Shown piece by piece: positions 18,237 to 28,163 of a DNA stretch of 64,000 nt. Source of the DNA: Roseomonas gilardii. Lineage in GTDB: Bacteria; Pseudomonadota; Alphaproteobacteria; Acetobacterales; Acetobacteraceae. The first letter of the stretch is position 1. Every line of letters begins with the position of its first letter. The stretch lies in NCBI RefSeq assembly GCF_001941945.1, contig NZ_CP015583.1:2425501-2489500 (forward strand). Direction: 5' to 3'. Below the pieces are notes generated by a model that had not been told where the DNA came from, made no database searches, and worked only from the letters and a program-made list of their open reading frames with translations. Position numbers and translations under genes: made by a program.

Positions 18237-19182
18237 GCCGAGGCCGACAGGCCGGCGTGGCCTGCTGCGGGCCGGGGCGGCACTGGGGCTGCTGGCCGGT
18301 TCCTCCCGCCTGGCGCCGGGCCGCGCCGGGGCGCCGGATGGAAGGACGGCGGAGGCGGGGCTGCTGGCCTTCCGCATGATGCCCACGGGGCGTGGCGGAA
18401 TCCCCCAGGGGCCGGTGAGCTTCATCCTGCCCAGCTCGCACGCCCCGGACCCGCGCCTGCCGCGGCTGCCGGTGGAGCGGCTCCTGGCCGGGGCTCGGCT
18501 GGTGCTGACCGAGAGCGGCTATGCCCCGGGCGAGGAGGCGGGCGAGGAGTTCTTCCGGCCGGACGGGGAGCCCACGCTGCGCGGGTTGAGCCCGGCGGAA
18601 TGGGAAGCCTTGCGGCGGAGCGCCGCCTGCCAGGGGTTGGAGACGGTCATGGCGCGGCTGCGGCCGATCCTTCTGCTGTCTCTGGCCCGGGAAGCCTGCC
18701 CCACTCCCGGCGCCGGCCGCGCGGGCCGTTCGCCGGAGGACTGGCTGAGTGGGGCGGCCCGGGCGATGGGCCTGCGCACCGGGGCGCTGGAAAGCATCGG
18801 CGAGAGCATGGCGGCGGCGGATACCGTGCCGGAGGCGGTCTATCTGGGAGCCCTGCGCCGGGCGCTGGCCGATCCGGCGGGTGTGGCCGCGGAGGACCGG
18901 GCCTTGCAGCGCGCCTATGAGGATGGCGACCTGAACGAGGTCCGGCGACTCACCGTGGCGGCCATGGGCGGGGACGAGGCCGGGCGCGCGGGTTTCGACC
19001 GGATCGTGATCAGCGCCCGCAGCCAGCGGATGGCGGCGCGGCTGGCCGAGACCGCCTCGGCCCTGCCGGTGGTGGCAGTGGTGGGCGCGGCGCATCTGGC
19101 GGGGTCGGACGGGATGCTCGCGCTGCTCCAGGCCCAGGGCTTCCGCCTGGAAGCCATCCGGATGCGGCTGGCGCCGGGATAG
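18226..19182 (+). CDS. TraB/GumN-family protein
   Basis: A 318-aa protein with a twin-arginine-like start (RRGLLRAGAALGLLAG) that suggests export. Its C-terminal part VVAVVGAAHLAGSDGMLALL matches the GumN/TraB consensus for the second conserved block (V-VGAGHL-G--G). The usual first block, LLGT-H, is here FILPSSHAPDPR, so the conserved His is kept. GumN-like proteins resemble Tiki metalloproteases but have no settled role in bacteria. The gene overlaps acvB by 11 bases and closes the mprF-acvB operon, so a role in envelope modification is possible. Confidence 0.7.
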   Translation: MRAEPRPTGRRGLLRAGAALGLLAGSSRLAPGRAGAPDGRTAEAGLLAFRMMPTGRGGIPQGPVSFILPSSHAPDPRLPRLPVERLLAGARLVLTESGYAPGEEAGEEFFRPDGEPTLRGLSPAEWEALRRSAACQGLETVMARLRPILLLSLAREACPTPGAGRAGRSPEDWLSGAARAMGLRTGALESIGESMAAADTVPEAVYLGALRRALADPAGVAAEDRALQRAYEDGDLNEVRRLTVAAMGGDEAGRAGFDRIVISARSQRMAARLAETASALPVVAVVGAAHLAGSDGMLALLQAQGFRLEAIRMRLAPG

Positions 19183-19200
19183 GGTGCCCGCCGGCCCGGC

Positions 19201-20145
19201 TCAGGCGGGTGGGTGTTCCTTCCACCAGTGCCGGGCGATCTCGGCGCGGGTGCAGACCCAGACATCCGGGCAGGCCACGACATGGTCCAGGAAGCGGGCC
19301 AGGGCGGCGGCGCGGGCGGGGCGGCCGACGAGGCGGCAATGCAGGCCGACGCTCATCATGCGCGGCGTGGTCCGGCCTTCCTCCCGCAGGAAATCCAGCG
19401 AGTCCTTCAGATAGGCGGTGAAGGCATCGGTGGTGCCGAAGCCGGGCGGCACCGCGAACTTCATGTCGTTGTTGTCGAGCGTGTAGGGGATGACGAGGTG
19501 CGGCTTGCCGCCCACCGGCACGTAGTGCGGCAGGTCGTCGTCATAGGCGTCGGAATCGTAGAGGAAGCCACCATGCTCGGCCACGAGGCGTCGGGTGTTG
19601 GCGCTGATGCGGCCTGTGTACCAGCCGACCGGGGTGGTGCCGGTGGTCTGTTCCACCGCCGCGATGTTGCGGGCGATGTGGTCGCGCTCCGTGGCCTCGT
19701 CCACCTCGGCATAGTTGATCCAGCGGTAGCCGTGGCAGGCGATCTCATGACCCGCCTCGGCGAAGGCCCGGCCGGCGGCGGGGTTCAGCTCCAGCGCCCG
19801 GCCCACGCCATAGACGGTGAGCTTGAGCCCGCGTTCCCGGAACAGGCGCAGCACGCGCCAGACGCCGACGCGGGCACCGTAGTCGAACTGGCTTTCCGTG
19901 CTTTCGTCGCGCATGCCGCGGCGCGGCTGGCCGCCCGGGACCTCGTGCAGATAGGCCTCGGTGATCGGATCGCCGTTCAGCGGCGTGTTCTCGCCGCCTT
20001 CCTCGTAGTTCAGGACGAAGGACAGGGCGACGCGGGCGCCGTTGGGCCAGCGCGCATCGGGCGGGTTGGGGCCATAGCCCGCGAAATCCCGGGGGAAACC
20101 GCTTTCGGCGGCCAGGATGGTGCCGCCGGTCTTGCCGTCGCTCAT
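19201..20145 (-). CDS. puuE: Polysaccharide deacetylase-family allantoinase (PuuE type)
   Basis: A 314-aa cytosolic protein. The order NYEEGGENTPLNGD, SQFDYGARVGVWRVLRLF, GHEIACHGYRWINY and YTGRISANTRRL is the PuuE pattern, the metal-independent allantoinase of the NodB/CE4 fold that opens allantoin to allantoate. No other purine-degradation gene is in the window. The neighbour upstream on the same strand is a peptide-type ABC transporter, so this paralogue may act on another amide. It converges with the GumN gene 18 bases away. Confidence 0.82.
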   Translation of the reverse strand: MSDGKTGGTILAAESGFPRDFAGYGPNPPDARWPNGARVALSFVLNYEEGGENTPLNGDPITEAYLHEVPGGQPRRGMRDESTESQFDYGARVGVWRVLRLFRERGLKLTVYGVGRALELNPAAGRAFAEAGHEIACHGYRWINYAEVDEATERDHIARNIAAVEQTTGTTPVGWYTGRISANTRRLVAEHGGFLYDSDAYDDDLPHYVPVGGKPHLVIPYTLDNNDMKFAVPPGFGTTDAFTAYLKDSLDFLREEGRTTPRMMSVGLHCRLVGRPARAAALARFLDHVVACPDVWVCTRAEIARHWWKEHPPA

Positions 20146-20304
20146 GCTCTCGTCCTTCGGTCCCTGGCATCTCCCGCTCCAGGCGCGGTCCCGGCCTGTC
20201 CCGCGGCGGAACCCCGGGGAGGGTTACGGCCTTGGGATGGGCCGGAACCCGTTCCTGTCGGGACATGGGCAGAAGCACAAGCCCCCTGCCCGCGCCATCG
20301 AAGC

Positions 20305-20447
20305 TCAGCGCGCGTTGACGCCGGCGGAGCCGCCCACATAGGCGCCACGAGGGCTGCTGCCGTCATTCGCCGGGCGCTGGCAGGCCGCCAGGGGCAGTGT
20401 GGCAAACGCCAAGGCGAGAAGCGCGAGGACAAGGCGCCTCATCGCCA

Positions 20448-20451
<4 letters not shown>
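20305..20451 (-). CDS. 48-aa lipoprotein at the end of the dpp-like operon
   Basis: A small protein, MMAMRRLVLALLALAFATLP followed by LAAC (lipobox, Cys 24) and about 24 polar residues containing GAYVGGSAG. Its first ATG overlaps the dppF stop (ATGA), so it is coupled to the ABC transporter. Too short for a family call. Similar tiny lipoproteins often occur in alphaproteobacteria. Starts at 20448 and 20442 are also possible. Confidence 0.6.
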
Positions 20452-21493
<1,042 letters not shown>

Positions 21494-21497
<4 letters not shown>

Positions 21498-22519
21498 GCG
21501 GCCTCCGCGCGTTCGAAATGGGGGAAGAAACAGCGGGCCAGGCGGTTGGGCAGCTTCTCGTCCAGGGCCGGGTACTCGCGGCACTTCTCGGCCGCCCGGG
21601 GGCAGCGCGCCTGGAAGGGGCAGCCAGGCGGCAGGCTAAGCAGCGAGGGCGTCATGCCCGGGATCTGCCGCAGCGGCTCACCGCGCTTGTTGCGGCTGGG
21701 CACGGAACCCAGCAACCCGACCGTGTAGGGATGCAGGGGCGCGTCCAGCGTCTCCCCCACATCGCCGTACTCGACGACGCGGCCGGCATACATCACCGCA
21801 AGGTCATCGGCGAGGCCGGCGACCACGGAGAGGTCATGGGTGATCCAGATCAGCGAGGTGCCGGTGTTCGCGGCGAGCTTCTGCACCTCGGCCAGGATCT
21901 GCCCCTGAATGGTGACATCGAGCGCCGTGGTGGGCTCGTCCGCCACGATCAGCTCGGGACGATTCAGCAGGGCGATGGCGATGGCCACGCGCTGCCGCAT
22001 GCCGCCGGAGAACTGGTGCGGATAGGATCTCAGCCGCTCGTCCGGGCTGGGGATGCCGACCATGCCCAGCGTGTCGCGGGCCCGCTGGCGGGCATCCTCG
22101 CGCGAGATCTTCTCGTGCGCCTGCAGCGTCTCGATCATCTGGGTGTCGATGCGCAGGACCGGATTGAGCGTCATCATCGGGTCCTGGAAGATCATGGCGA
22201 TGCGGTTGCCGCGAAGCTGCCGCATCTCCTCCTCCGGGATGGTGGCGAGGTCACGGCCCTGGAACAGGATGTGACCGCCCACCACGCGGCCCGGCGGATC
22301 GACCAGGCGCATGATGGAGAAGCCGGTGACGGACTTGCCGGAGCCGGACTCGCCGACGAGGCCCAGCACCTTGCCGCGGCCGACGGAGAAGGAGACGCCG
22401 TCCACCGCCTTGATCACGCCGGCGCGGGTGAAGAAGTGGGTCTGGAGGTCGCGGACCTCCAGCGTCGGGGCGGCGCTGGTGGCAGGAACCCCCATGGGAG
22501 ATTGCTTGGCGGCGCTCAT
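21494..22519 (-). CDS. dppD: Peptide ABC transporter ATP-binding protein DppD-like
   Basis: A 341-aa ATPase with Walker A GESGSGKS (56-63), signature SGGMRQR, Walker [13 protein letters not shown] and the C-terminal oligopeptide domain with [16 protein letters not shown]. Its start overlaps the dppC stop (ATGA). It forms the ATPase pair with DppF on the cytosolic face. The substrate class (di- or oligopeptides, possibly other small amides) follows from the family only. Confidence 0.92.
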
Positions 22520-23454
22520 TTCTGCAGCCTCGGGTTCAGCACGTCGCGCAGATGGTCGCCCACGAGGTTGATCGAGACGATGGTCACGAGCAGCGCGATG
22601 CCAGGATAGAAGGAGATCCAGTACTTGCCCGAGAGCATGTACTCGTAGCCGTTGGAGATCAGCAGGCCGAGCGAAGGCTCGGTGATGGGCACGCCGAGGC
22701 CAAGGAAGGAGAGCGTCGCCTCCAGCGCGATGGCGCGGGCCACCTGCATGGTGCCGACCACGATCAGCGGCGGCAGGCAGTTCGGCAGCAGGTGGCGGAA
22801 GATGATGCGGTGCGTCGGCAGGGCGAGGCACTGCGCCGCCTCGATGTATTCGCGCCGCCGTTCCACCAGCGCCGTGCCGCGCACGGTGCGGGCGTAGTAG
22901 GCCCATTCCACGATGATCAGCGCCAGCACCACGTTCATGACGCCCTTGCCGAGGAAGGCCAGGATCATCAGCGCGGCGAGGATCGAGGGGAAGGAGAGCT
23001 GGAGGTCCACCAGCCGCATGATGAAGGTGTCGGTGCGGCCGCCGGCATAGGCAGCGAGCATGCCGAGCGAGGCCCCCACCAGCGCGGCGCAGATGGCGGA
23101 GCCGGCGCCCACGATCAGGCTGATGCGCAGCCCGTAGAGGATGCCCGAGAGCATGTCGCGGCCCTGGTCATCCGTGCCGAGCCAGTAGGTCATGGTGTCG
23201 TCGGCATTGCGCGACCCCGGCTCCAGCCGCCCGTCCATGATGTCGAGCTGGGCGAGGTCGTAGGGGTTCTGCGGTGAGATCCAGGGCGCGAGGATCGCCA
23301 GCAGCACGATGATCGTGAAGACGATCAGCCCGAACATCGCCAGCTTGGAGGAGGCGAAGTCGCGGACGAAGCGCTTGAAGGGGGTCTCGACCTTCGGAGC
23401 GGGCGTGGCGGCGGCCGGGGCGGTGGCCCCGGGCTTGGCGGCGGTGGCGCTCAT
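22516..23454 (-). CDS. dppC: Peptide ABC transporter permease DppC-like
   Basis: A 312-aa inner-membrane permease. After an Ala/Pro-rich N-terminus (1-25) come the OppC N-terminal helix (SSKLAMFGLIVFTIIVLLAI), the external loop with YWLGTDDQGRDMLSGILYG, and the core with the EAA-type loop EAAQCLALPTHRIIFRHLLPN, which contacts the ATPases. It overlaps the dppB stop by 4 bases. Length and topology are normal for the family. Confidence 0.93.
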   Translation of the reverse strand: MSATAAKPGATAPAAATPAPKVETPFKRFVRDFASSKLAMFGLIVFTIIVLLAILAPWISPQNPYDLAQLDIMDGRLEPGSRNADDTMTYWLGTDDQGRDMLSGILYGLRISLIVGAGSAICAALVGASLGMLAAYAGGRTDTFIMRLVDLQLSFPSILAALMILAFLGKGVMNVVLALIIVEWAYYARTVRGTALVERRREYIEAAQCLALPTHRIIFRHLLPNCLPPLIVVGTMQVARAIALEATLSFLGLGVPITEPSLGLLISNGYEYMLSGKYWISFYPGIALLVTIVSINLVGDHLRDVLNPRLQK

Positions 23455-24425
23455 GCCTTGCCCTCCAGCCGGACGCGCGGATCAAGCGCGGAATACATCA
23501 GATCCACGGTCAGGTTGATGATGATGAACATGAAGACGATGATCATGAGATAGGCCACGATCACCGGGCGATCGAGCACGTTGATGCTGTCGATGATCAG
23601 CTTGCCCATGCCCGGCCAGGCGAAGACGCTTTCCGTCACCACCGAGAAGGCGATGGTGGAGCCGAGTTCCAGCCCGACCACGGTGATGACCGGGATCAGG
23701 ATGTTCTTGAAGACATGCACGAAGATCACGCGGCTGTTGGTCAGCCCCTTGGCGCGCGCGAACTTCACGAAGTCCATCAGCATGGTTTCGCGCACGCCGG
23801 CACGGGTCAGGCGCACGACCAGGGAGATCTTGAACAAGGCGAGGTTCAGCGCCGGCATGGCCATGTGCGCCAGCCCGTCCCGGGTCAGGAAGGACCAATG
23901 CACGCCCAGGAACTCCGCCGTCTGGCCGCGGCCCGTGGAGGGCAGCCAGCCGAGCTGCACGGCGAAGACCATGATCAGCATCAGCCCGACCCAGAAGGTC
24001 GGCAGCGAGAAGCCCAGGATGGAGCCCGCCATGATGCCGGAGGAGATCGGCGAATGCGGCTTGAGCCCGGCATAGAGGCCGAGCGGGATGCCGATGATCA
24101 GGGCCAGGAAGGTGGCGCCGAGGGCGAGTTCCAACGTCGCCGGCATGCGCTGGAGGATCAGCTGCAGGGCGGGCTCGTTGAACACGAAGCTGCGGCCGAG
24201 GTCGCCGTGCAGCGCGTTGCCGAGGAAGGAGAGGTACTGCATCCAGAGCGGCAGATCGAGGCCGAGCGCCTTGATCGCCCGCTCGCGCTCCATCTGGTCG
24301 GCATCGGGGCTGATCAGGATCTCCACCGGGTCGCCGATGGCATAGACGCCGACGAAGACGATGACCGACATCGCCAGCATCACGAGAGCCGCCTGGATCA
24401 GCCGGCGCAGGAGGTAAACGGTCAT
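23451..24425 (-). CDS. dppB: Peptide ABC transporter permease DppB-like
   Basis: A 324-aa inner-membrane permease of the DppB/OppB family: N-terminal helix in MTVYLLRRLIQAALVMLAMS, six core helices and the EAA loop FARAKGLTNSRVIFVHVFKN. It forms the channel with DppC. It begins 83 bases after the binding-protein gene and overlaps dppC by 4 bases, so the operon order is A-B-C-D-F. Confidence 0.93.
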   Translation of the reverse strand: MTVYLLRRLIQAALVMLAMSVIVFVGVYAIGDPVEILISPDADQMERERAIKALGLDLPLWMQYLSFLGNALHGDLGRSFVFNEPALQLILQRMPATLELALGATFLALIIGIPLGLYAGLKPHSPISSGIMAGSILGFSLPTFWVGLMLIMVFAVQLGWLPSTGRGQTAEFLGVHWSFLTRDGLAHMAMPALNLALFKISLVVRLTRAGVRETMLMDFVKFARAKGLTNSRVIFVHVFKNILIPVITVVGLELGSTIAFSVVTESVFAWPGMGKLIIDSINVLDRPVIVAYLMIIVFMFIIINLTVDLMYSALDPRVRLEGKA

Positions 24426-24508
24426 GGATTCAACTCGTCATGGTCCCGGACGGCGCGGATGGGCCGCGCCGCCGGGCTGGAAATTCCGTAGGTGCAGAAT
24501 CTGCCCAT

Positions 24509-26080
24509 TTACTGGGCAGCCGGGCGGATATCCTGCGCCCGGGTCAGTTCATCGGCACGGGCCTCGTGCACCAGGGTCGGGCGCATCGCCCAGATGTTCT
24601 TCTGGATGTGAATCGGGATGATCCCCACGTCGTCGAGCGCGATCTGGCTGGCCTCGCGCAGCAGTTGCTCGCGCTTGTCATCGTCCAGCGTCTGCAACGA
24701 CTGTGCCAGCTTCGCATCCATGGCGAGGTTGCTGTAGGAGCCCCGGTTGGAGGTGCCCCAGCCCTTTTCCGGTGTCGGGGTGGCAAGCAGGGCGCGCAGC
24801 GGGGAGGTCGCCTCGCCCGAGGAGATACTCCAGCCGACGAGGCCGGCCGCGATGTCCCGGCGGGCCGCCTTCTGCACATAGGCGGCCCAGGGCTGGGCAT
24901 CGACCTGGGCGCGGATGCCGATCCGGGCCCACATCTGGCCGATCGCCTGGATGATGCGGGCGTCGTTGATGTAGCGGTCGTTGGGGCCGCTCAGCACGAT
25001 GCGGAAGCCGTCCGGATAGCCGGCCTCGGCGAGCAGCTTCTTCGCGCCCTCCGGGTCGGCCTTGGCGGGCTGCAGGCCGGGGACCGAGCCGAAGGCGCCG
25101 ATGGAGAGGAACTGCGCGGTCGGGGCGGCGGCGCCTTCCATGACCCGCTGGGTGATCGCCTGCCGGTCGATGGCCATCGACAGCGCCTGACGGACCTTCA
25201 GCTCCTTGAGCGGGTTCTTCTCCAGCGGCTTGCCCGCATTGTCGGTGATGAAGGGTGACTGGGGGTGGAGATGGTCCAGGAACAGGAAGATCAGGCGCAG
25301 CCCGTCCGCCTCGCTCATCCGCACGCGGCTGTCCTTGGACAGCTTGGCGAGGTCGCTGGTCGGCACCTGGTCGATGAAGTCCACATCGCCCGAAAGCAGC
25401 GCCGCGGTGCGGGCGCCGTCATTCGGGATCATGCGGTAGGTGACCTTCTTCCAGACCGGCTTCTCGCCGAAATAGCTCTCATTGCGCTCGTAGATGATGC
25501 GGTCGCCGTTCCGGTAGGAAGTGACGCGGAAGGGGCCGGTGCCGATGGCGACCTTGAGGCTGTTGAAATCCTCGGTCCCCGCGCCCTGGTGGGTCTCGCG
25601 GTCCAGCATCTCGACCTGGGCGAGGTCGGTGGCGAGCAGCGGATAGGGGCCGTCCGTGTGCAGGCGGATCGTCAGCGGATCGACGATCTCCACCCGCTTC
25701 ACCCCGCGTGTATAGATAGCATAGGAGGAAGGGCTGTTCGGGACGTTGGGCACGCGCTCCAGCGTGAAGGCCACGTCTTCGGCGGTGAAGTCGTTGCCGT
25801 TATGGAACTCCACCCCGGGGCGCAGCTTGAACTCCCAGACATCCTCGGCCACCGGCTTCCAGCTCTCGGCCAAGCGCGGCTGCAGCCGGCCCTTCGCGTC
25901 GAAGGTGGTCAGGCTGTCGAAGAGCATGTCCGCCACGGCGTAGTTCGGCGAAAGCGCATGGTAGTGAGGGTCGAGCGAGGTGACCGGCGCGCCGACCGCA
26001 AGGTTCAGCTCCTGCGCCCGGCCGGGGCCCGTCAATGCCACAAGGGCGGCAAAACCCGCCGCCACGAGACGAACTGTCAT
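24509..26080 (-). CDS. dppA: Peptide ABC transporter substrate-binding protein (SBP family 5)
   Basis: A 523-aa periplasmic binding protein. It has a signal peptide with cleavage near GRAQE and the family-5 landmarks: LAVGAPVTSLDPHYHALSPN at the N-terminus, WKPVAEDVWEFKLRPGVEFH, then GTGPFRV and the C-terminal QTLDDDKREQLLREASQI. It delivers peptides or similar ligands to DppBCDF. I chose MTVRLVAAG at 26080; an ATG at 26101 adds seven residues. It is the first gene of the operon. The 179-base region upstream carries TTTGAC/TTTGTC half-sites that could bind the neighbouring Lrp-type regulator, but this is a guess. Confidence 0.9.
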   Translation of the reverse strand: MTVRLVAAGFAALVALTGPGRAQELNLAVGAPVTSLDPHYHALSPNYAVADMLFDSLTTFDAKGRLQPRLAESWKPVAEDVWEFKLRPGVEFHNGNDFTAEDVAFTLERVPNVPNSPSSYAIYTRGVKRVEIVDPLTIRLHTDGPYPLLATDLAQVEMLDRETHQGAGTEDFNSLKVAIGTGPFRVTSYRNGDRIIYERNESYFGEKPVWKKVTYRMIPNDGARTAALLSGDVDFIDQVPTSDLAKLSKDSRVRMSEADGLRLIFLFLDHLHPQSPFITDNAGKPLEKNPLKELKVRQALSMAIDRQAITQRVMEGAAAPTAQFLSIGAFGSVPGLQPAKADPEGAKKLLAEAGYPDGFRIVLSGPNDRYINDARIIQAIGQMWARIGIRAQVDAQPWAAYVQKAARRDIAAGLVGWSISSGEATSPLRALLATPTPEKGWGTSNRGSYSNLAMDAKLAQSLQTLDDDKREQLLREASQIALDDVGIIPIHIQKNIWAMRPTLVHEARADELTRAQDIRPAAQ

Positions 26081-26258
26081 GTCCAAGGGAGCTCCCGACA
26101 ACTTCGGACGCGAATATGTCTATGCTGCGGGGTTCTAGCAGCCCTGCAATGCGGTCGCCAGCTTTCGGACAGAACAAGGACAAATTATCGTCAAAGGATC
26201 GTCCGGCGAAACATTTTGGTTCCGGCACAGGCGGTCCATGCTGGATGGCCCTCGGGGA

Positions 26259-26723
26259 TCAGTCCTCGTCCGCCTCCGCGACGGGAAGGATGGAGGTCTC
26301 CTTGGCTGTGGCGGTGGCCACGATGGTCTCGGTGCGCTCCACCCCGGGGAGCGTGCGGATCTCGCGGTCCACGAACTGCTCCAGGGCCGCCAGATCGGGC
26401 AGGCGCAGCTTGAGCAGCCAGGACCAGCCCCCCGTCACCGAATGGCATTCGAGCACGGGCTCCAGCGTCTGCACGGCTTCCCGGAAATCCGCGCCGTCGC
26501 GGCCGGCACGCATGCCGACGAAGACGAAGGAGAGGAGTGGGCAGCCGATCGCGGCGGGGTCCAGGTCGGCCCGCCAGCCGCGGATGGTGTGGCGCTCCTC
26601 CAGCCGCTTCACCCGCTCGGCCGTGGCGGAAACGGAGAGCCCGGCGATCTTGGCGAGTTCCGCGAGCCCGGCCGCCCCGTCCTGCTGCACGGCGATAAGG
26701 ATATTGCGGTCGATCTCGTCCAT
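26259..26723 (-). CDS. Lrp/AsnC-family transcriptional regulator
   Basis: A 154-aa regulator. The N-terminal winged helix (MDEIDRNILIAVQQDGAAGL, recognition helix in SVSATAERVKRL) is followed by the RAM ligand-binding domain (about 65-140: LLSFVFVGM, VLECHSVTGGWSWLLKLRLPD, LPGVERTETIVATAT). Such proteins sense amino acids and form octamers. It sits between the peptide transporter operon and the decarboxylase gene, all on the minus strand, so either could be its target. A terminator separates it from the decarboxylase gene upstream. Confidence 0.9.
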   Translation of the reverse strand: MDEIDRNILIAVQQDGAAGLAELAKIAGLSVSATAERVKRLEERHTIRGWRADLDPAAIGCPLLSFVFVGMRAGRDGADFREAVQTLEPVLECHSVTGGWSWLLKLRLPDLAALEQFVDREIRTLPGVERTETIVATATAKETSILPVAEADED

Positions 26724-26754
26724 GACCGCAGCCTAGCCCGGCTTGTCACATTCC

Positions 26755-26799
26755 GAAAAGACGAACGGCCCGGCTCGCTGCGGAAGCGGGCCGGGCCGT
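26755..26799 (-). terminator. Intrinsic terminator of the decarboxylase gene
   Basis: ACGGCCCGGC and GCCGGGCCGT pair perfectly, and inner AGCG/CGCT extends the stem. On the minus strand it is followed by TCGTCTTTTC. It lies 40 bases past the decarboxylase stop and before the Lrp gene. Confidence 0.75.
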
Positions 26800-26838
26800 G
26801 CGTTCGCGGCTGGGGAGGAAAGCCCCTCCCCGCCATCG

Positions 26839-27969
26839 TCAGACGTAGTGCTCGGCCAGCGGCGCGAAGCCATTGAAGCGCTGGCTGGCGTAGGTCGTCA
26901 CATAGGCGCCGGTGGCCAGCAGCTCGATCCGGTCCCCGGCATCGAGGGCCAGGGGCAGGCGGTAGTTGGACTTCTCGTAGAGGGTGTCGGTGCTGTCGCA
27001 GGTCGGCCCCGCGATCGTCACCGGCCCCTCGTCCTCGCCATCATGCGGGGTGCGGAAGTCGTACTTGATCGACTCGCCTTCCGTCTCGGCCAAGCCGCCG
27101 AAGCGGCCGATGTCGAGATAGACCCAGCGGACCGGGTCGTTCTCGGCCTTGCGGGAGACCAGCACGACCTCAGCGGAGACCACACCCGCGTCGCCGACGA
27201 TGAAGCGGCCCGGCTCGATGACGATGTCCGGCAGGGCATTGCCGAAATGCTGCGCCATCGCGCCCATGATGGCGGCGCCGAAGGCGTCGATCTCCGGCAC
27301 CTCGGCCCGGTAGCGGACGGGGTAGCCGCCGCCCAGGTTCACCATGCGCACCTTGACCCCCGCTTCCTGCAGGTCGGTGAAGAGCATGGCAGCCTTGGCG
27401 ATCGCCGCCTCGTAGGCGGTGGTCTTGGTCTGCTGGGAGCCGACATGGAAGGACAGGCCGAAGGGATCGAGGCCAAGCTCGGCGGCCTGGATCATCAGCG
27501 TCTTTGCCATCTCGATCTCGCAGCCGAACTTGCGGCTGAGCGGCCACTCGGCGCCGTCATTGCCGACCAGGATGCGACAATAGACGCGGGCGCCGGGGGC
27601 CGAGCGGGCGAGCTTCTTCAGCTCACCCTCGGAGTCGAAGGCGAACATGCGGATGCCACGGTCGAAGGCCGCCTTGATGGCGGATTCCTTCTTGATGGTG
27701 TTGCCGTAGGAAATGGAATCCGGCGCGGCACCAGCGTCGAGGCAGGCCGAGATCTCCTCGTAGGAGGCGGCATCGAAGCTGGAGCCGAGGCCGACCAGAC
27801 GGTCGAGGATCGGCGCGGCGGGGTTGGCCTTCACCGCGTAGTAGATGCGGGCCTGCGGCATGGCGGCCCGCAGGCGGCGGTAGTTCTCCTCCACCCGATC
27901 CACGTCGAGGACGAGGCAGGGAGTGGCCGGCGCGGCGTCGCGCAGGAATTGGGCGATCTTGGGGGTCAT
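26839..27969 (-). CDS. Ornithine/lysine decarboxylase, PLP fold type III
   Basis: A 376-aa enzyme of the eukaryotic-type ODC/DapDC fold. The PLP lysine lies in YYAVKANP (K47), HVGSQ is at 175-179, GGGYP near 213, the phosphate-binding EPGR at 252-255, and the active-site Cys-Asp pair in GPTCDSTD (C324, D325). It makes putrescine from ornithine, and related enzymes also accept lysine to give cadaverine. I chose the ATG at 27969 because it gives the normal family length and GGGAGG precedes it. The frame is open up to 28257 through the leader, but those residues are unlike the family. A structured leader and promoter lie upstream, and a terminator follows. Confidence 0.92.
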   Translation of the reverse strand: MTPKIAQFLRDAAPATPCLVLDVDRVEENYRRLRAAMPQARIYYAVKANPAAPILDRLVGLGSSFDAASYEEISACLDAGAAPDSISYGNTIKKESAIKAAFDRGIRMFAFDSEGELKKLARSAPGARVYCRILVGNDGAEWPLSRKFGCEIEMAKTLMIQAAELGLDPFGLSFHVGSQQTKTTAYEAAIAKAAMLFTDLQEAGVKVRMVNLGGGYPVRYRAEVPEIDAFGAAIMGAMAQHFGNALPDIVIEPGRFIVGDAGVVSAEVVLVSRKAENDPVRWVYLDIGRFGGLAETEGESIKYDFRTPHDGEDEGPVTIAGPTCDSTDTLYEKSNYRLPLALDAGDRIELLATGAYVTTYASQRFNGFAPLAEHYV

Positions 27970-28127
27970 CGCGGCACCCTCCCAGAAAGCGGCAGGGCAG
28001 CCGCCTTTCCGGCAGCCGGCCCTGTCAGTGTTGCGAACGGTCGAACGAACCAGCGACCAGAGGTTGCCAGGACGCTTGACGTCGTTGCGTAACCACCCAG
28101 GGCCAGAGGCACGTGCGTACTGCGTTG
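27970..28127 (-). promoter_or_regulatory. Structured leader of the decarboxylase gene (speF-leader-like)
   Basis: The mRNA leader between the candidate promoter and the ATG contains a strong stem at 27993-28024: CAGGGC, bulged C, GGCTGCC, loop GGAAA, then GGCGGCT GCCCTG, just before CCGCTTTCTGGGAGG. Upstream lies CGACGTCAAGCGTCCTGGCA. Alphaproteobacterial ornithine decarboxylase genes are known to carry a conserved leader (speF motif) with such elements. Matching to that motif is from memory and needs a covariance search. Confidence 0.5.
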
Positions 28128-28133
28128 GACGGG

Positions 28134-28163
28134 CAGATAGAGGCAGGCTGGGTGCGGCACAAG
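28134..28163 (-). promoter_or_regulatory. Candidate promoter of the decarboxylase gene
   Basis: On the minus strand: CTTGTG, 18 bases, TATCTG. This would start transcription near 28127 and give a leader of about 158 bases. Eye-based only. Confidence 0.35.
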
